Positions 55,801 through 62,760 are shown, numbered from the stretch's first letter. The stretch: 64,000 nucleotides of DNA from Macrosoma leucophasiata (GCA_036365455.1 JAWQUS010000020.1:4995001-5059000); one strand, 5' to 3'. The notes: generated by a model not told the origin, from the letters alone. Numbers and translations are program-made.

Positions 55801-58173
55801 ATGTTGCAAAAATGTATGGACCTCCGGCCATGTATTGTACATAATATCATTAAACAGGAAAAATCAATATAAAAACGTTTTTTACTGCATATTTTCACAT
55901 ATTTAGCTTTGTTTGCAGTTACAAAACATAATTTGCAGTTGCATAAATTGCAACTCAAAACTAACATGGCGGGCGATGTCATTTTGACATTTTCATTTTT
56001 ATATTGTATTTTGAATATAGAACTAGGAGAAAAAAGTAATATTTTCTAAATACTATCAAAATCGATCGATCCCAAGTGTCGGCTCTATCGCCGCCATGTT
56101 TAACATAGTTGAAAATGATAAAATCGTTTGAATTAAATGTGGTTGTAACTCTAAAATATATTCTTGAATAAATTAATTGTATTTTTTTTGGATTCTACTT
56201 TAATTTACCAATTTTTTGAGGACGTGTACGAACCAGGGCCGAGCTCGCAACATCTCCTTTACAAGAGCAACTTCACTCAGTAACATTAAAATTTCGCGGA
56301 TACTGTACGGTAATAGAATTACAAATAACATACCTGTGGAGCTGTAAGCGGTCCTGCTCACTATATATAGCAACAGATCGAATACCCAATTCTTTGCATG
56401 TTCTAAAAACTCGAATTGCTATTTCGCCTCGATTTGCCACTAGTATACTTTTTATTGGCTTGTATTCTGTTTTTGTAACCTGTAGACAAAATTTAATAGC
56501 TGTTCTTAAAGTTTTAGTTTTATCTCTACTGTAAAGGTAGCCCGGCGCTTCGCATACATTCGCAAAAGGTATTAAACGTAGGTATAGTTTGATTTTTTTT
56601 TCGTAAATTGCTTATCATAATTAACATTTTGGTAAAGTTTTTACAAATGGACAAAAAATTGCAGATCTTTACTCACTTCCCTTTTAGCGAATCTATTAAT
56701 ACCTATCTACAGTTTAATATATAAATTATACTTATTACACGAAAATTCATCTAAATAGTTTCAATGGATTAGCCGTAATAACATACGAAAAATCAGGCAT
56801 CTGAATAATGTTACATAGTGTTCACTACACACTTTGTTGACATGATGTAACATTTAACACTCGACTAGCCGTACATAATGCTGTACTTACTCCAACGCTT
56901 TTATATGGAAGCGAGAGCTGGGTATGCAGGAAAGAGCATGAAAGTAAGTTGAACGCGGTCAAGATGAGATCTTTGCGCAAGATCTGCGGTGTATCACTCA
57001 CCGATCGCGTTCGTAATGAAGATGTAAGAAAGAGATTTTGTGTGAATGATAGTATCGGTGTAAAAATGAAAAAAGGCATGCTCCGATGGTTCGGGCATAT
57101 AGAAAGAATGTCGAATGAGCGAATGACTAAACAGATATACAATGCGAATGTGGATGGTTGCAGAGGCCCAGGAAGACCAAGGCTGACCTACCATGACCAA
57201 ATAGGTCGAGTTCTGTCTAATGGTAAATGGTGGGGTCAAAAGTCTTAGGAATCGGCGTGCATGTATGAAGAGAATGATGAAGGTAGACGAGGTTTGTCAG
57301 AACCGGGATGTCTGGCGCTCTACACTCTCTGCCTACCCCGTTAGGGACCTGGCGTGAAGATACATACATGTAACATTTCCTCAAAGTAAGAGTAAAGTTA
57401 CAAGAAAAACGATCATGACAGCTCGTGACTATTAAAAAAAAACCTTATCTAAATAATCGATATTATCGTGTTGGAGATACTTACATTGTCATCAATTCAT
57501 AGTCACCATAATAATATGTTGTTGCAAAGACACCCTGTTACATTTATTTATCTTAGGTTAGGTTAGGTTGAAGATAAAGTTTTTGTAAAATATTACTTCT
57601 TCTTTTTTACTTTAGCAAAATTTTAAATAGATATATATTTTAATATAGAGATAAATTTCGAAAACTAGTTTACAACTAGTTTTCGAAATTTATCTCGCGT
57701 ATATTAAACTAAAATGATATGGTATTTAAAATCGAACCCGACGCTTCCGTCGCTTTTCAGCTTCCGTGGTCTCGGGCAGACAACATTAACAAATAAAAGT
57801 TAGAGAAGGATGTAAAATTTTACATTAACAATTAACTTTAACAAACATTTTGGTGCAACCGAACCTAAGTTGCACATTTATCATCCTGGACGAAAGCCTC
57901 CCCATAAGGGAGATATGCCATTATCGCCACGCTTGACATAATGCAATACGTTCTTTAAGCCGTGGTTTGATGTAATTTTTTTTCGAAATTACTAATTCAG
58001 CAAGATATATTGCACATCGACGTTAGGAAGGAGACTTCGTCTTATTTCGGGCCTGTAGAGCGTTACATAAATATTTTCATACTTACAGAACTTGCATAGG
58101 TTCTCGTTCTGCCAATGGATAGAAATTGAAGAGTTGTTTTTTTAAATGTTTGTTGAATCTTGAGAATATGCAT
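34842..58173 (-). CDS. PC: Pyruvate carboxylase, mitochondrial, 23 coding exons
   Basis: Carboxylates pyruvate to oxaloacetate with ATP, bicarbonate and biotin in the mitochondrial matrix. Exons (minus strand): 58173-58087, 56479-56334, 54167-54027, 53266-53151, 52433-52339, 51650-51482, 50407-50301, 49305-49181, 48663-48454, 44336-44249, 43761-43626, 43062-42880, 42420-42171, 41280-41133, 40736-40477, 39928-39714, 38984-38774, 38604-38398, 38294-38186, 38066-37941, 37310-37149, 35649-35574, 35014-34842. All joins keep phase and total 3,540 bp, 1,179 aa, close to the ~1,178 aa of animal enzymes. Residues 1-29 are basic and lack acids, as a mitochondrial presequence should. Start ATG at 58,173 opens exon 1. 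The order is biotin carboxylase, carboxyltransferase, allosteric/linker, biotinyl domain. All key residues seem intact, so the gene should be functional. An arginine at the exon 4/5 join (residue 164) replaces a usual glycine. Joins were made by eye from splice signals and protein conservation. Confidence 0.96.
35033..35322 (+). mobile_element. Family C SINE, 5'-truncated
   Basis: Keeps the B-box half of the tRNA-like head (GGGTTCGACTTCC) and the complete tail GGGGATTATAGGCGTGAAG. It starts about 19 nt from the acceptor of pyruvate carboxylase exon 23. Confidence 0.65.
35456..35502. repeat. 15-bp-stem hairpin in pyruvate carboxylase intron 22
   Basis: CCTAACCAGTTACTT pairs perfectly with AAGTAACTGGTTAGG across 17 nt. 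Confidence 0.65.
35708..35832 (-). mobile_element. Family A SINE-like fragment
   Basis: Diverged minus-strand 5' half ending ATACCACCAGT, next to the mariner left end in intron 21. Confidence 0.5.
35848..37133 (-). mobile_element. Full-length mariner in pyruvate carboxylase intron 21
   Basis: About 1.29 kb with terminal repeats GGTTGGGGAAAAAGTTTCTT and its counterpart ATACTTTTTCCCCAACC. The minus strand carries a D,D34D transposase: [34 protein letters not shown] stop is at the sixth codon after the likely start (near 36,951). A tandem GGCTA duplication at 36,187 shifts the frame relative to the 6,244 copy. The element is therefore inactive. Its right end lies about 15 nt after the donor of exon 21. 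Confidence 0.88.
35923..36951 (-). pseudogene. Mariner transposase pseudogene
   Basis: Two frames cover the protein: 36,842-36,189 (helix-turn-helix with [20 protein letters not shown] through [12 protein letters not shown]) and 36,153-35,923 ([16 protein letters not shown] to NDTYIL). Before 36,842 the frame continues upstream to the premature stop. Without these two lesions the length would be the usual ~345 aa. Confidence 0.85.
39369..39475 (-). pseudogene. Decayed partial copy of pyruvate carboxylase exon 16 (5'/middle part)
   Basis: The minus strand matches exon 16 from the HMHMHDTSG region to TSQPS, including a run of more than 35 identical bases over [11 protein letters not shown] frameshift in the TSGAGVAT part and loss of the metal-binding histidines show it is not used. 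Confidence 0.8.
39524..39616 (-). pseudogene. Decayed partial copy of pyruvate carboxylase exon 16 (3' part)
   Basis: A frame of 26 codons reads [20 protein letters not shown] and ends at a perfect GTAAGT donor, parallel to exon 16 [20 protein letters not shown]. It lacks the upstream half with the histidine ligands. Confidence 0.75.
40385..40425 (+). mobile_element. Tiny LINE 3' end fragment
   Basis: GGGGACGTAGGATCTTAAG and the preceding ACGTCTTCTACCTCGCC parallel the last ~40 bp of the LINE at 26,821-27,840. It lies in pyruvate carboxylase intron 15, about 50 bp from exon 15. Confidence 0.55.
41430..41680 (-). mobile_element. Degenerate reverse transcriptase fragment
   Basis: [16 protein letters not shown] (motif B) and YADDLQIC (motif C) occur in two different minus frames, so the piece is frameshifted. 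Family: non-LTR, Jockey/CR1-like by the motif wording. Lies in pyruvate carboxylase intron 13. Confidence 0.7.
42766..42793. repeat. 12-bp-stem hairpin
   Basis: ACACGACAACAT pairs with ATGTTGTCGTGT across TTAT, in pyruvate carboxylase intron 12. Confidence 0.6.
43141..43453. repeat. Degenerate inverted pair of tRNA-like flanks
   Basis: Left AAATTAAAGAAAAAATGGAA and TTTGACTTCGG, right AAATTTTTCTTTCCG and CCTTAATTTCTAA, with a 3' tRNA-like piece (GAACCTGCGACC, complement of a T-arm) on the right. A Helitron end (43,307-43,370) has inserted between them. Confidence 0.5.
43307..43370 (-). mobile_element. Helitron 3'-end fragment
   Basis: CTAGCGGCCCGCCCCGGCTTC as in the 185-bp Helitrons. Only ~60 bp remain. 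Confidence 0.5.
43845..44052 (-). mobile_element. Family A SINE-like repeat, diverged
   Basis: GGTGGCAAACAAGCAGACAG and CACTACCATTGGGC blocks on the minus strand. Internal deletions. Confidence 0.5.
44430..44556. mobile_element. Palindromic MITE, GCCTGGGTTGCACCA family
   Basis: GCCTGCGTTGCACCAAGATT to ATCTTGTTGCAACCCAGG. The left arm is shortened. It lies just upstream of the LINE in intron 9. Confidence 0.65.
44580..48338 (+). mobile_element. Jockey-superfamily LINE in pyruvate carboxylase intron 9, antisense
   Basis: GC-rich insertion in AT-rich surroundings. The region 44,580-45,308 is probably 5' UTR: I see no CCHC gag frame there. The coding frame follows, then a 3' end with CCATCAGGTGGCCCGTTTGC and a poly(A) run (48,319-48,338). 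A 3' relative is at 59,085-59,200. The left boundary is approximate and no clear target duplication was found. Confidence 0.8.
45309..48269 (+). CDS. Intact endonuclease/reverse transcriptase of non-LTR retrotransposon
   Basis: 986 aa without stops. Residues ~18-245 form an EEP-type endonuclease: [30 protein letters not shown]. The reverse transcriptase covers about 480-760: [19 protein letters not shown], then [11 protein letters not shown] (Asp608 and Asp614), [17 protein letters not shown], and [10 protein letters not shown] with YADD at 691-694. The C-terminus has [12 protein letters not shown]. This arrangement makes target-primed reverse transcription likely. No ORF1 is visible, so the element is either single-ORF or 5'-shortened. 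The lysine-rich start (MVKKKKKS) is the first ATG. The motif wording fits the Jockey group (Jockey/CR1/Daphne); the exact clade needs a tree. The transcript would be antisense to pyruvate carboxylase. Confidence 0.9.
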   Translation: MVKKKKKSCNAADAPPTFTVDMCNIRGLHTNLNAVHHHLETAKPALLFLTETQISSPLDTSYLTYPGYTLENTFIRRAGVCLYVREDVCCRRLDHFEDKDLSLLWARVDYGGSTRIYACVYRSYSGDGETARLFEHIQQVVDTVLVQYPSAELVILGDFNAHHTEWLSSRITDFAGRSAHDFALANGLSQVVTGFTRIPDVEGHTASLLDLLLTSHPANYQVVVEAPLGSSDHCLVRTKTSLSVRAPLRPSATRQVWHYRSADWDGLREFLTSYPWRQLCFSSEDPSTCADAATDVIHQGMECYIPYSVVSIGGQYQPWFDKSCAVASSHKQEAYRTWTVAHACKDPNASGLKRALNAASRSTKRRMAKAKSKHIGRVGRKLMRHPPGSRAYWSLAKAIEGNFCRSSFPPLRKIDDSLAHTAKEKADLLGSLFASNSTLDDMGITAPTIPRCESSMPDVKFTQKNVRRALLSLDVKKSSGPDSVPAVVLKMCAPELTPVLTRLFSLSYDQRTVPSAWKTALVHPIPKKGDRSDPANYRPIAITSLLCKVMERVINTQLLQYLEDHQLISDRQYGFRHGRSAGDLLVYLTHHWSHALDKSGEALAVSLDIAKAFDRVWHRALLAKLPSYGLPERLCNWSFLSERYIQVLVDGQRSDRLPINAGVPQGSMLSPTLFLLHINEILEQNSNFHCYADDSTGDAHYTSRANASRTLIEESRTRLVSEIEHSLERVSDWGRLNLVQFNPSKTQVCAFTAKKTPFIVAPQFQGIPLAVDKSIGILGVDISNEVQFGSHIECKTKLASKKLGVLNKARQYFTSGQLLQLYKAQVRPHLEYCSHLWAGAPKYQLGPLDSLQKRAVRIVNDPGLTDRLEHLSLRRDIGSLCVLYRLYNGECSAELFDMVPPSLFLHRTTRRREKFHPHRLDTWQCSTVRFSRSFLPRTCKLWNELPSEVFPRCYNMGFFKKGVKRVLQGWQRVGNSPGVANVHRRR
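48835..48885 (-). mobile_element. RTE LINE 3' terminal fragment
   Basis: AGCCGAAAGCCGTCCACTCC and CAAAAGCTTCCTCC resemble the 3' end at 62,298-62,340. Lies in pyruvate carboxylase intron 8. Confidence 0.45.
49375..49970 (+). repeat. ~600-bp dispersed repeat, copy 2
   Basis: Close copy of 12,475-13,040, from the GTCT microsatellite to CACTTGACCGGTTTT. Fills most of pyruvate carboxylase intron 7 near exon 8. Confidence 0.65.
50055..50222 (-). mobile_element. Family C SINE, highly diverged
   Basis: GGGAAACTTCTGGAAAATCC and CCAGCATAGTAAGTGGTC remain of the body and head. Confidence 0.4.
50430..50540 (-). mobile_element. Family A SINE-like fragment
   Basis: AATACTGCAGCCTATAGATATC and the CAAAGATCGCAATATAGATACG block on the minus strand. 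Confidence 0.4.
50629..51128. mobile_element. ~500-bp MITE, AAAGGAGATGTTGC ends, copy 1
   Basis: Terminal inverted repeat of at least 15 bp: TAAAGGAGATGTTGC / GCAACATCTCCTTTA. Contains a CTGG microsatellite absent from the other copy. Inverted relative to 55,794-56,260. Lies in pyruvate carboxylase intron 6. Confidence 0.7.
51172..51345 (+). mobile_element. Family B tRNA-derived SINE
   Basis: TTAGTCCTGCGGTGTGAGACG head with a damaged B-box (AAGGTTCGAGCCGC), then ATGGCCTACAGATATTTG and an A-rich end. Lies in pyruvate carboxylase intron 6. Confidence 0.6.
51887..52062 (-). mobile_element. Non-autonomous Helitron
   Basis: Starts CTAGCTGTTGCCCGCAG and contains the CAGACAGACAGACAGAG microsatellite. 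Inverted relative of 22,500-22,714. In pyruvate carboxylase intron 5. Confidence 0.6.
52556..53139 (-). mobile_element. Family C SINE split by a nested LINE tail
   Basis: Tail CGCAACTTCACGCCTGTAATC at the left and head CTACTGAGGTAGT at the right. The SINE is split at TTATCT by the 52,778-53,052 insert. The head begins about 12 nt after the donor of pyruvate carboxylase exon 4. Confidence 0.75.
52778..53052 (+). mobile_element. CR1/Jockey-type LINE 3' UTR nested in SINE
   Basis: Matches 21,030-21,305 (CCAGTGAATGACAAAGAATG-like start, GGAACATTCTGTTGATACC, GTATCAGTTGTTATTCG) and ends GAGTTTGAGTTT. TTATCT on both sides is the likely target duplication. Severely 5'-truncated. Confidence 0.75.
53280..54020. 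other. Pyruvate carboxylase intron 3, nothing recognised
   Basis: No repeat or ORF identified. Confidence 0.4.
54380..55245 (+). mobile_element. CR1-type LINE remnant with Helitron inside
   Basis: PLFKKLRF, then (after a +1 shift) [20 protein letters not shown] and [10 protein letters not shown]. This parallels the conserved C-terminus of CR1/Jockey LINEs. After the Helitron at 54,632 an AT-rich 3' part ends in GATTGATTGATTGATTGAT (55,222-55,240), a CR1-style tail repeat. Lies in pyruvate carboxylase intron 2. Confidence 0.65.
54632..54816 (-). mobile_element. Complete 185-bp Helitron, copy 2
   Basis: Same length and ends as 20,564-20,748, with about two differences. TC...CTAG ends lie between A and T. 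Confidence 0.8.
55371..55666. mobile_element. MITE, copy of the 5,875 family
   Basis: TAGAGCAATTCGGGCCACCGG to GGTGGCCCGTGTTGTTCTA, in pyruvate carboxylase intron 2. Confidence 0.65.
55794..56260. mobile_element. ~470-bp MITE, AAAGGAGATGTTGC ends, copy 2
   Basis: Inverted copy of 50,629-51,128, with AAAGGAGATGTTGC at the left and GCAACATCTCCTTT at the right. Confidence 0.7.
56870..57375 (+). mobile_element. LINE C-terminal and 3'-end fragment
   Basis: Translates [20 protein letters not shown], then [32 protein letters not shown] and [15 protein letters not shown], then a 3' end with CTCTGCCTACCCCGTTAGGG and GGCGTGAAGATACATACATG. This is the C-terminus of a non-LTR reverse transcriptase common in Lepidoptera. 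Other 3' ends are at 17,465 and 28,925. In pyruvate carboxylase intron 1. Confidence 0.75.
57648..57696. repeat. Perfect 23-bp-stem hairpin
   Basis: GAGATAAATTTCGAAAACTAG plus TT pairs exactly with its complement across a 3-nt TAC loop. In pyruvate carboxylase intron 1. The sequence after it resembles 22,470-22,500. Confidence 0.8.
57796..57873. mobile_element. Half of the GCCTGGGTTGCACCA MITE
   Basis: AAAGTTAGAGAAGGATGT to TTTTGGTGCAACCGAACC. One arm only. Confidence 0.5.
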
Positions 58174-58779
58174 CTTGAACTAAGTATATTCAAAATAATT
58201 ATGCCAAATGTTAGACGTTTCTAACGTAAGCGTAAACGTTATAACATCATTTCATGTTCATTTTGAAAATAATTCCGTCCGTAAATATTTCAAACGTATC
58301 TGAAACAAAATATAAGTAGTTATAATATAGCTACTTACTTAAGTCAACAACCGTTTAATGAGGTATAATATCTACACATATCGAAGTAAAGTTAATCTTT
58401 TAAATTTCCATAGACTTCGATAGCATAATTTTTATTGCTTGAATGTACCTAATTATTACAGTACAGACACGTGGATTGTACAATAACAATTGGTTATACA
58501 ATTTATAAAATACACATCGGCACAGTCGTCCATAACGATATTAGAGGGAGGTCATTACAAAACAAAGATTTTAGGGAGAAGTCATGACTTGCAAGGGGGC
58601 GATGGGTCTGCACGTGTCCCTTGGGTGATACTCAAAGAGTTGACAACACCAAGCATTGACAAGACAAGATAGTGCTAAATAACCTGATACGTAGGCCTAG
58701 TATAACTAGGGAAACTCGAAATGGTTGAGAAAAAGATGGCTGCACATAACTTCGTAAATGAGGTACTTGCTTGAGGGCG

Positions 58780-59060
58780 CAGGCACCACAGCATTACTTA
58801 ATCTACTTGTCGGTAAATGCTAGTGTTCAATGAACTTAACCCATTACCTGTCCCATGTACCACATGTGTCCATTTGCATTGTTTCCCTGACGCAGCAGAT
58901 GGAACCTCAAAAGTCCAAGAACAATAAGAAATCAATTGTCATATTTTTCGTACTGCCTGACCGCTCGACGGACCTGCCTATTATGTCTGCTTACGGGACA
59001 GTTAACGCGTTATTTAACACTATCGCGTTTCGGTAAGATCGTAACGTACGGTCCCAGAAT
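58780..59060 (+). mobile_element. Family A SINE-like repeat split by a MITE
   Basis: TTGAGGGCGCAGGCACCAC...TAGTGTTCAA on the left and AACACTATCGCGTTTCGG on the right are consecutive parts of family A. Confidence 0.5.
58834..59014. mobile_element. MITE with TTAACCCATTACCTGTCCC ends
   Basis: Left TTAACCCATTACCTGTCCCA, right GGGACAGTTAACGCGTTA (imperfect inverted repeats). Lies inside a family A copy. Confidence 0.5.
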
Positions 59061-59084
59061 TTTCTGGAGAAAGGTTGTTTTATA

Positions 59085-59200
59085 ACAAAAGATTGACAGA
59101 TAAACAGACGGGCCACCTGACGGCAAGTAGTCGACTACTTGCGGTCATTTGCAACACCAGGGGAGATGCCAACGCACAAGGTTCAAGCTCAGGAGGCGTT
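59085..59200 (-). mobile_element. Jockey-type LINE 3' fragment
   Basis: The complement reads GCGTTGGCATCTCCCCTGG, GTTGCAAATGACC and CGTCAGGTGGCCCGTCTG, as at the 3' end of the intron 9 LINE. Confidence 0.6.
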
Positions 59201-59209
59201 GCCATTGTT

Positions 59210-60235
59210 ATTATTAATATAATTTCCATAATTAAGTTTGTATAAAAATTACGTAAAAAGGTCCAAAGTCAAACACGTGCCTTAGGCATATTATCTTGAG
59301 AACCTTAAGAAAATTTCCCGATATCTCAAATATATTTACCTCACAGGAATATACCTACTGTTCTAGAAATGTACCTACTGTCCTACCTAAGACTAAAGGA
59401 TAGTCTGTGTGTCCTACCATCTCCCACAATACCTAATAGCCGTCTACATTAAACTTCAAATTCAAACTTCTGATGTAGATATGGCAAAAATATTTTGAGC
59501 ATCAGAAATGATCACACCTAAATCTTTAGGTTCTCAAAATAACATAATTATTTCAAAGCTGCTTTAACTTGGACCTTTATAAATAAAATTCATCTACATT
59601 TCAAAAGGAAAGCTTGGATGTTTGATGATTTTGATTGATAAGCTTGGACGCTTCGTCAAAGATACGTATTAAATTTTTAAATGTTTTTAAAATTCAGAAT
59701 AACATTTTTACCTTTACCTGACAATGCCACATAAATTACCACTTAACTCAATAGTCGATGATTCACTTTTGAAATTCAGTGTGTCGTCACTAATCTGTAG
59801 CAATAACACTATTTTATATGTAACTTCTGTAAGTTATTACCTTCGATTTTGGGTTCCGTAGATATAATTTTACCACATTGACACCGTGTTAGAGAACCTA
59901 TTTATTAAAATAATCTATAGATGCAATTAAGTAAAACTGCAGTTCGAACGATCTTGGTTCACGAACAATTAGAAATCAATTGTCATATTTTGCTATTTGG
60001 AATTGTTAATGGCTCTTTGTGAGGATAAATATTTGTTACAAAAATCCAAATACATTTGCGTTGACACCTTGCTACCTTGCCACTATTGAGTTCTGAGTGT
60101 TGTTTTACTGCTATGATAGAATTTACCCCTGCCTCTTAAGATGGAGAGAGGTAAATTCACCACAATGTAGTTAGGTACAAATGATCATGTAGAGGTACCC
60201 AACATTATTTCGATTCATTAAATATATCTTATTTT
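59210..60235. other. No gene seen
   Basis: AT-rich. Short stretches such as GGTTCACGAACAATTAGAAATC recall 11,910-11,940, but no element can be defined. Confidence 0.35.
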
Positions 60236-60239
60236 CCAG

Positions 60240-60485
60240 GGGAAAATGCGTTACGCATACCTACCCACCCTTGAGGAAAAGGGTGAATTCATCGGCGGCT
60301 GCTCGTTTCCGATCCTCCCACGGATCCTTTCGGCTCCAACCAACGCTTAGTGGCGTGCGGAACACCTGCACGCCAATCAGCCCGCGACCTCTCCATTCGG
60401 GCGACAGACATCCCCTAGTCCGCCGCCCGAATGTACTTGCCCCGACCACTCATTACTCTATGCGTCCCATATCGCACCGGGCGTT
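60240..60485. repeat. GC-rich repeat, tandem copy 1
   Basis: AAAATGCGTTACGCATACC, GTGGCGTGCGGAACACCTGC and GACATCCCCTAGTCCG occur in order and recur in copy 2. Unclassified, possibly a LINE 5' region. Confidence 0.5.
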
Positions 60486-60509
60486 CATATTAAATATATT
60501 TTTTTTTAC

Positions 60510-61195
60510 CAGGAGAAAATGCGTTACGCATAGGTACCCACACTTGGGGAAATGGGTGGGTTATGTGAGACTCCGGGAAAGGCATCCGTCTACCCACTAA
60601 AACCCCTGGGTGTTCCGACTCGTCCGCCATCAGTGGCGGGGTTACGGGAACGCTATTGCACACATCCGCGACCCCACCGGAAGCTGCCCGTTGCCGAGTG
60701 AGCCTACCTCGGAGCCTTTCGGCCCCAACCAACCAAGTGGCGTGCGGAACACCTGCACACCAGCCAACCAGGGACCTCTCGATTCAGGCGACGGACATCC
60801 CCTAGTCCGACGCCCGAAGGTCCCTGCCCCGACCACTCTCTTTTTTTTTTTTTGTTATGTAAGTGGCAAACAATCATGCAGTTCACATTGATGTTAAGTG
60901 ATGACTGCAGCCTATAGACGCCCACACAAAGACCGAGGTCAAAATGCAGGTGCGTTACCACTCCTGAGGCCTAAGGTGTTATGCCTCTGTGTCGGAAATT
61001 ACAGGGCCGTACATCACCTGACCGGAACACGATAGTGCTGAACACTACCATTTAGCGGCAAGTATATTAGGTAATGCGGTGGTGCCTACGCCCGCGAGCT
61101 CCGTCACTGGAGCTCTTCCACCAGTATAAAACTCTCTACTCCATGCGTCCCATATAGCACCGAGGGTTCATTCAATATACTAACTGAACCCTAAA
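60510..61195. repeat. GC-rich repeat, tandem copy 2 with family A insertion
   Basis: Same blocks as copy 1 plus GGGAAAGGCATCCGTCTACC. Interrupted by a minus-strand family A repeat at 60,840-61,125, with CTC flanks suggesting a short target duplication. A piece is also at 18,160-18,250. Confidence 0.5.
60840..61125 (-). mobile_element. Family A SINE-like repeat, full length
   Basis: Minus-strand copy starting in a poly(T) run and ending TTCCACCAGT. Confidence 0.7.
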
Positions 61196-61525
61196 ATAAC
61201 ATACATTAATTTGTTATCATCTTTTTATTGCCAGTTTTGCAGTTATCTAGAATGGTTGCATTTAATTTTTTTTTACATTTACGAGTTTGATAAAATAAGC
61301 GAAAGTTGCTTATTGTTTGTCTCTCGTTATTTTTCACTTTAAAGTATTGAATATTCAAAAAAATAGTTTTTATACACCTCTAAGGCGATACGAAGTTCGT
61401 CGGGACAGCTAGTCTTTTTATAGAAAAAATTAAATAACATTCTCACTTGAGGTGTACTTACGGGAGGTACCTGCCCGAAAAAGAATTTTCCTACTTCAAG
61501 ATTTTATTTTACCATTTCTCTAACC

Positions 61526-62060
61526 TAAGGCGGCCAACCGTCCCGGATTCTGCGGGACCGTCCCGTAATGCTGGATGTAATCCCGCTTTGTAAGAATTAA
61601 TAAAATAGTCCCGCAAAACGTTGGATGCGTCCCGCATGTCCCGCATTCAATGCATTGACGTACCAACCATGCCTTTTTTTTTCAAGCTACTACATAACCA
61701 CACAGTCACACATATACATAAAACATACACTACTCTTTATTTATCTATTCTGTGCACTAAACTACACTTACACATGCATGCAAACAACAGCGGAGCATCT
61801 GCGTCAATCAACACGCATTGTGTGAATTCAATTGAAAATTGTTTGCGTGTGTGTATGTAACCGCCTTGTTTCATTTCGAATCTTTAAAAAAGTGTCACTC
61901 TCTAAATATACTATTCTAAATAAATGACTTCAGTATGTAAGTTTTGTATTTTTATGTAATTTTGGTACGTATACTGATAAAACTTCATACTTCGCATTCA
62001 CCATACCCTATCTATCCACAAAATGTCCCGCATGCTATTTTCAGAAAGTTGGCCGCCTTA
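61526..62060. mobile_element. hAT-like element with perfect 8-bp target duplication
   Basis: 535 bp bounded by TAAGGCGGCCAAC and its complement GTTGGCCGCCTTA, flanked on both sides by CTCTAACC (61,518-61,525 and 62,061-62,068). Inside are many CCCGCAT/GTCCCG words but no transposase. Terminal repeat and duplication lengths fit the hAT superfamily. Confidence 0.8.
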
Positions 62061-62282
62061 CTCTAACCTGTCATCTCACATGCCGTACCGTCATAATAGT
62101 TTCGTAAAAAGTGGCTGTGACATATGGACTAACAAATGGACATGACGAATCTATAACGGTTTACTTTCTTGTGGTTTCTTGCCATTAGCCATTTGGCTAC
62201 TGGAAAAAGAAGATACTTTCCTATTGGGTCCGTAACAAAATGTAGCAATACATACCTTCTGCTGCTTCAGGGATTAAAGTCA

Positions 62283-62760
62283 TCATCATCATCATCATTT
62301 CAGCCAAAAGACGTCCACTGCTGAACAAAAGCCTCCCCCAAAGAATGCCACAACGAACGGTCCTGGGCCGCCCTCCAGCGCCTCCAGCGATTGCCCGCGA
62401 CCTTCACCAGGCACCAGGTCGTCGGTCCATCTGTGGGACAAGATGGACCGACGACCTGGTGCCTGCCCACGCTTCGCCATCCGGTACGCGTTCGCCACTC
62501 GAGAACTGCTCTGCCCCAACGGCCGTCAGTTCGTCGAGCTATGTGCCCTGCCCACTGCCACTTGAGTCTCGCTATTCGGTGAGCTATGTCGGTAACTTTG
62601 GTTCTCATGCGGATCATTCGATCTCGCAGAGAAACTCCAAGCATAGCTCTCTCCATTGCTCTCTGAGTGACCTTGAGCCTTCTTAAGAGGCCCATAGTGA
62701 GCGACCACGTTTCTGTCCCATAAGTCATCACTGGCAACACACACTGGTCAAAGACCTTTT
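62283..62760 (-). mobile_element. RTE-type LINE C-terminal and 3' end
   Basis: The minus frame reads LPVMTYGTETWSLT, QRAMERAMLGVSLRDR, KWQWAGHIARR and GRWGRAVLEW. After a disturbed segment it reads VAGNRWRRW and QDRSLWHSLGEAFVQQWTS. The tail is the complement of a (CAT)n run at 62,281-62,298. An inverted duplication of 25 bp lies inside at 62,408-62,465. Confidence 0.75.
62408..62465. repeat. Perfect 25-bp hairpin inside the RTE fragment
   Basis: CAGGCACCAGGTCGTCGGTC and five more bases pair exactly with 62,441-62,465 across an 8-nt loop. Confidence 0.85.

Larger units (their letters stand above)
42880..56479 (-). other. PC: Pyruvate carboxylase: biotin carboxylase region (exons 2-12)
   Basis: About residues 36-490. 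Seen: [15 protein letters not shown] (exon 2), [10 protein letters not shown] (exon 3), the ATP-grasp glycine loop [11 protein letters not shown] (exon 6), [11 protein letters not shown] (exon 7), and [15 protein letters not shown] split across exons 8 and 9. Exon 9 continues with [18 protein letters not shown], and exon 10 with [12 protein letters not shown]. These are the nucleotide- and bicarbonate-binding elements of the family. Exon 12 ends the domain and begins the linker to carboxyltransferase. Confidence 0.9.

Noticed and set aside
55321..55872. 183-aa ORF
   Set aside because: Spans two MITEs in a pyruvate carboxylase intron.
60271..60600. 109-aa ORF in the GC-rich repeat
   Set aside because: Frames are open on both strands in a repeat. 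The two tandem copies do not preserve one frame.
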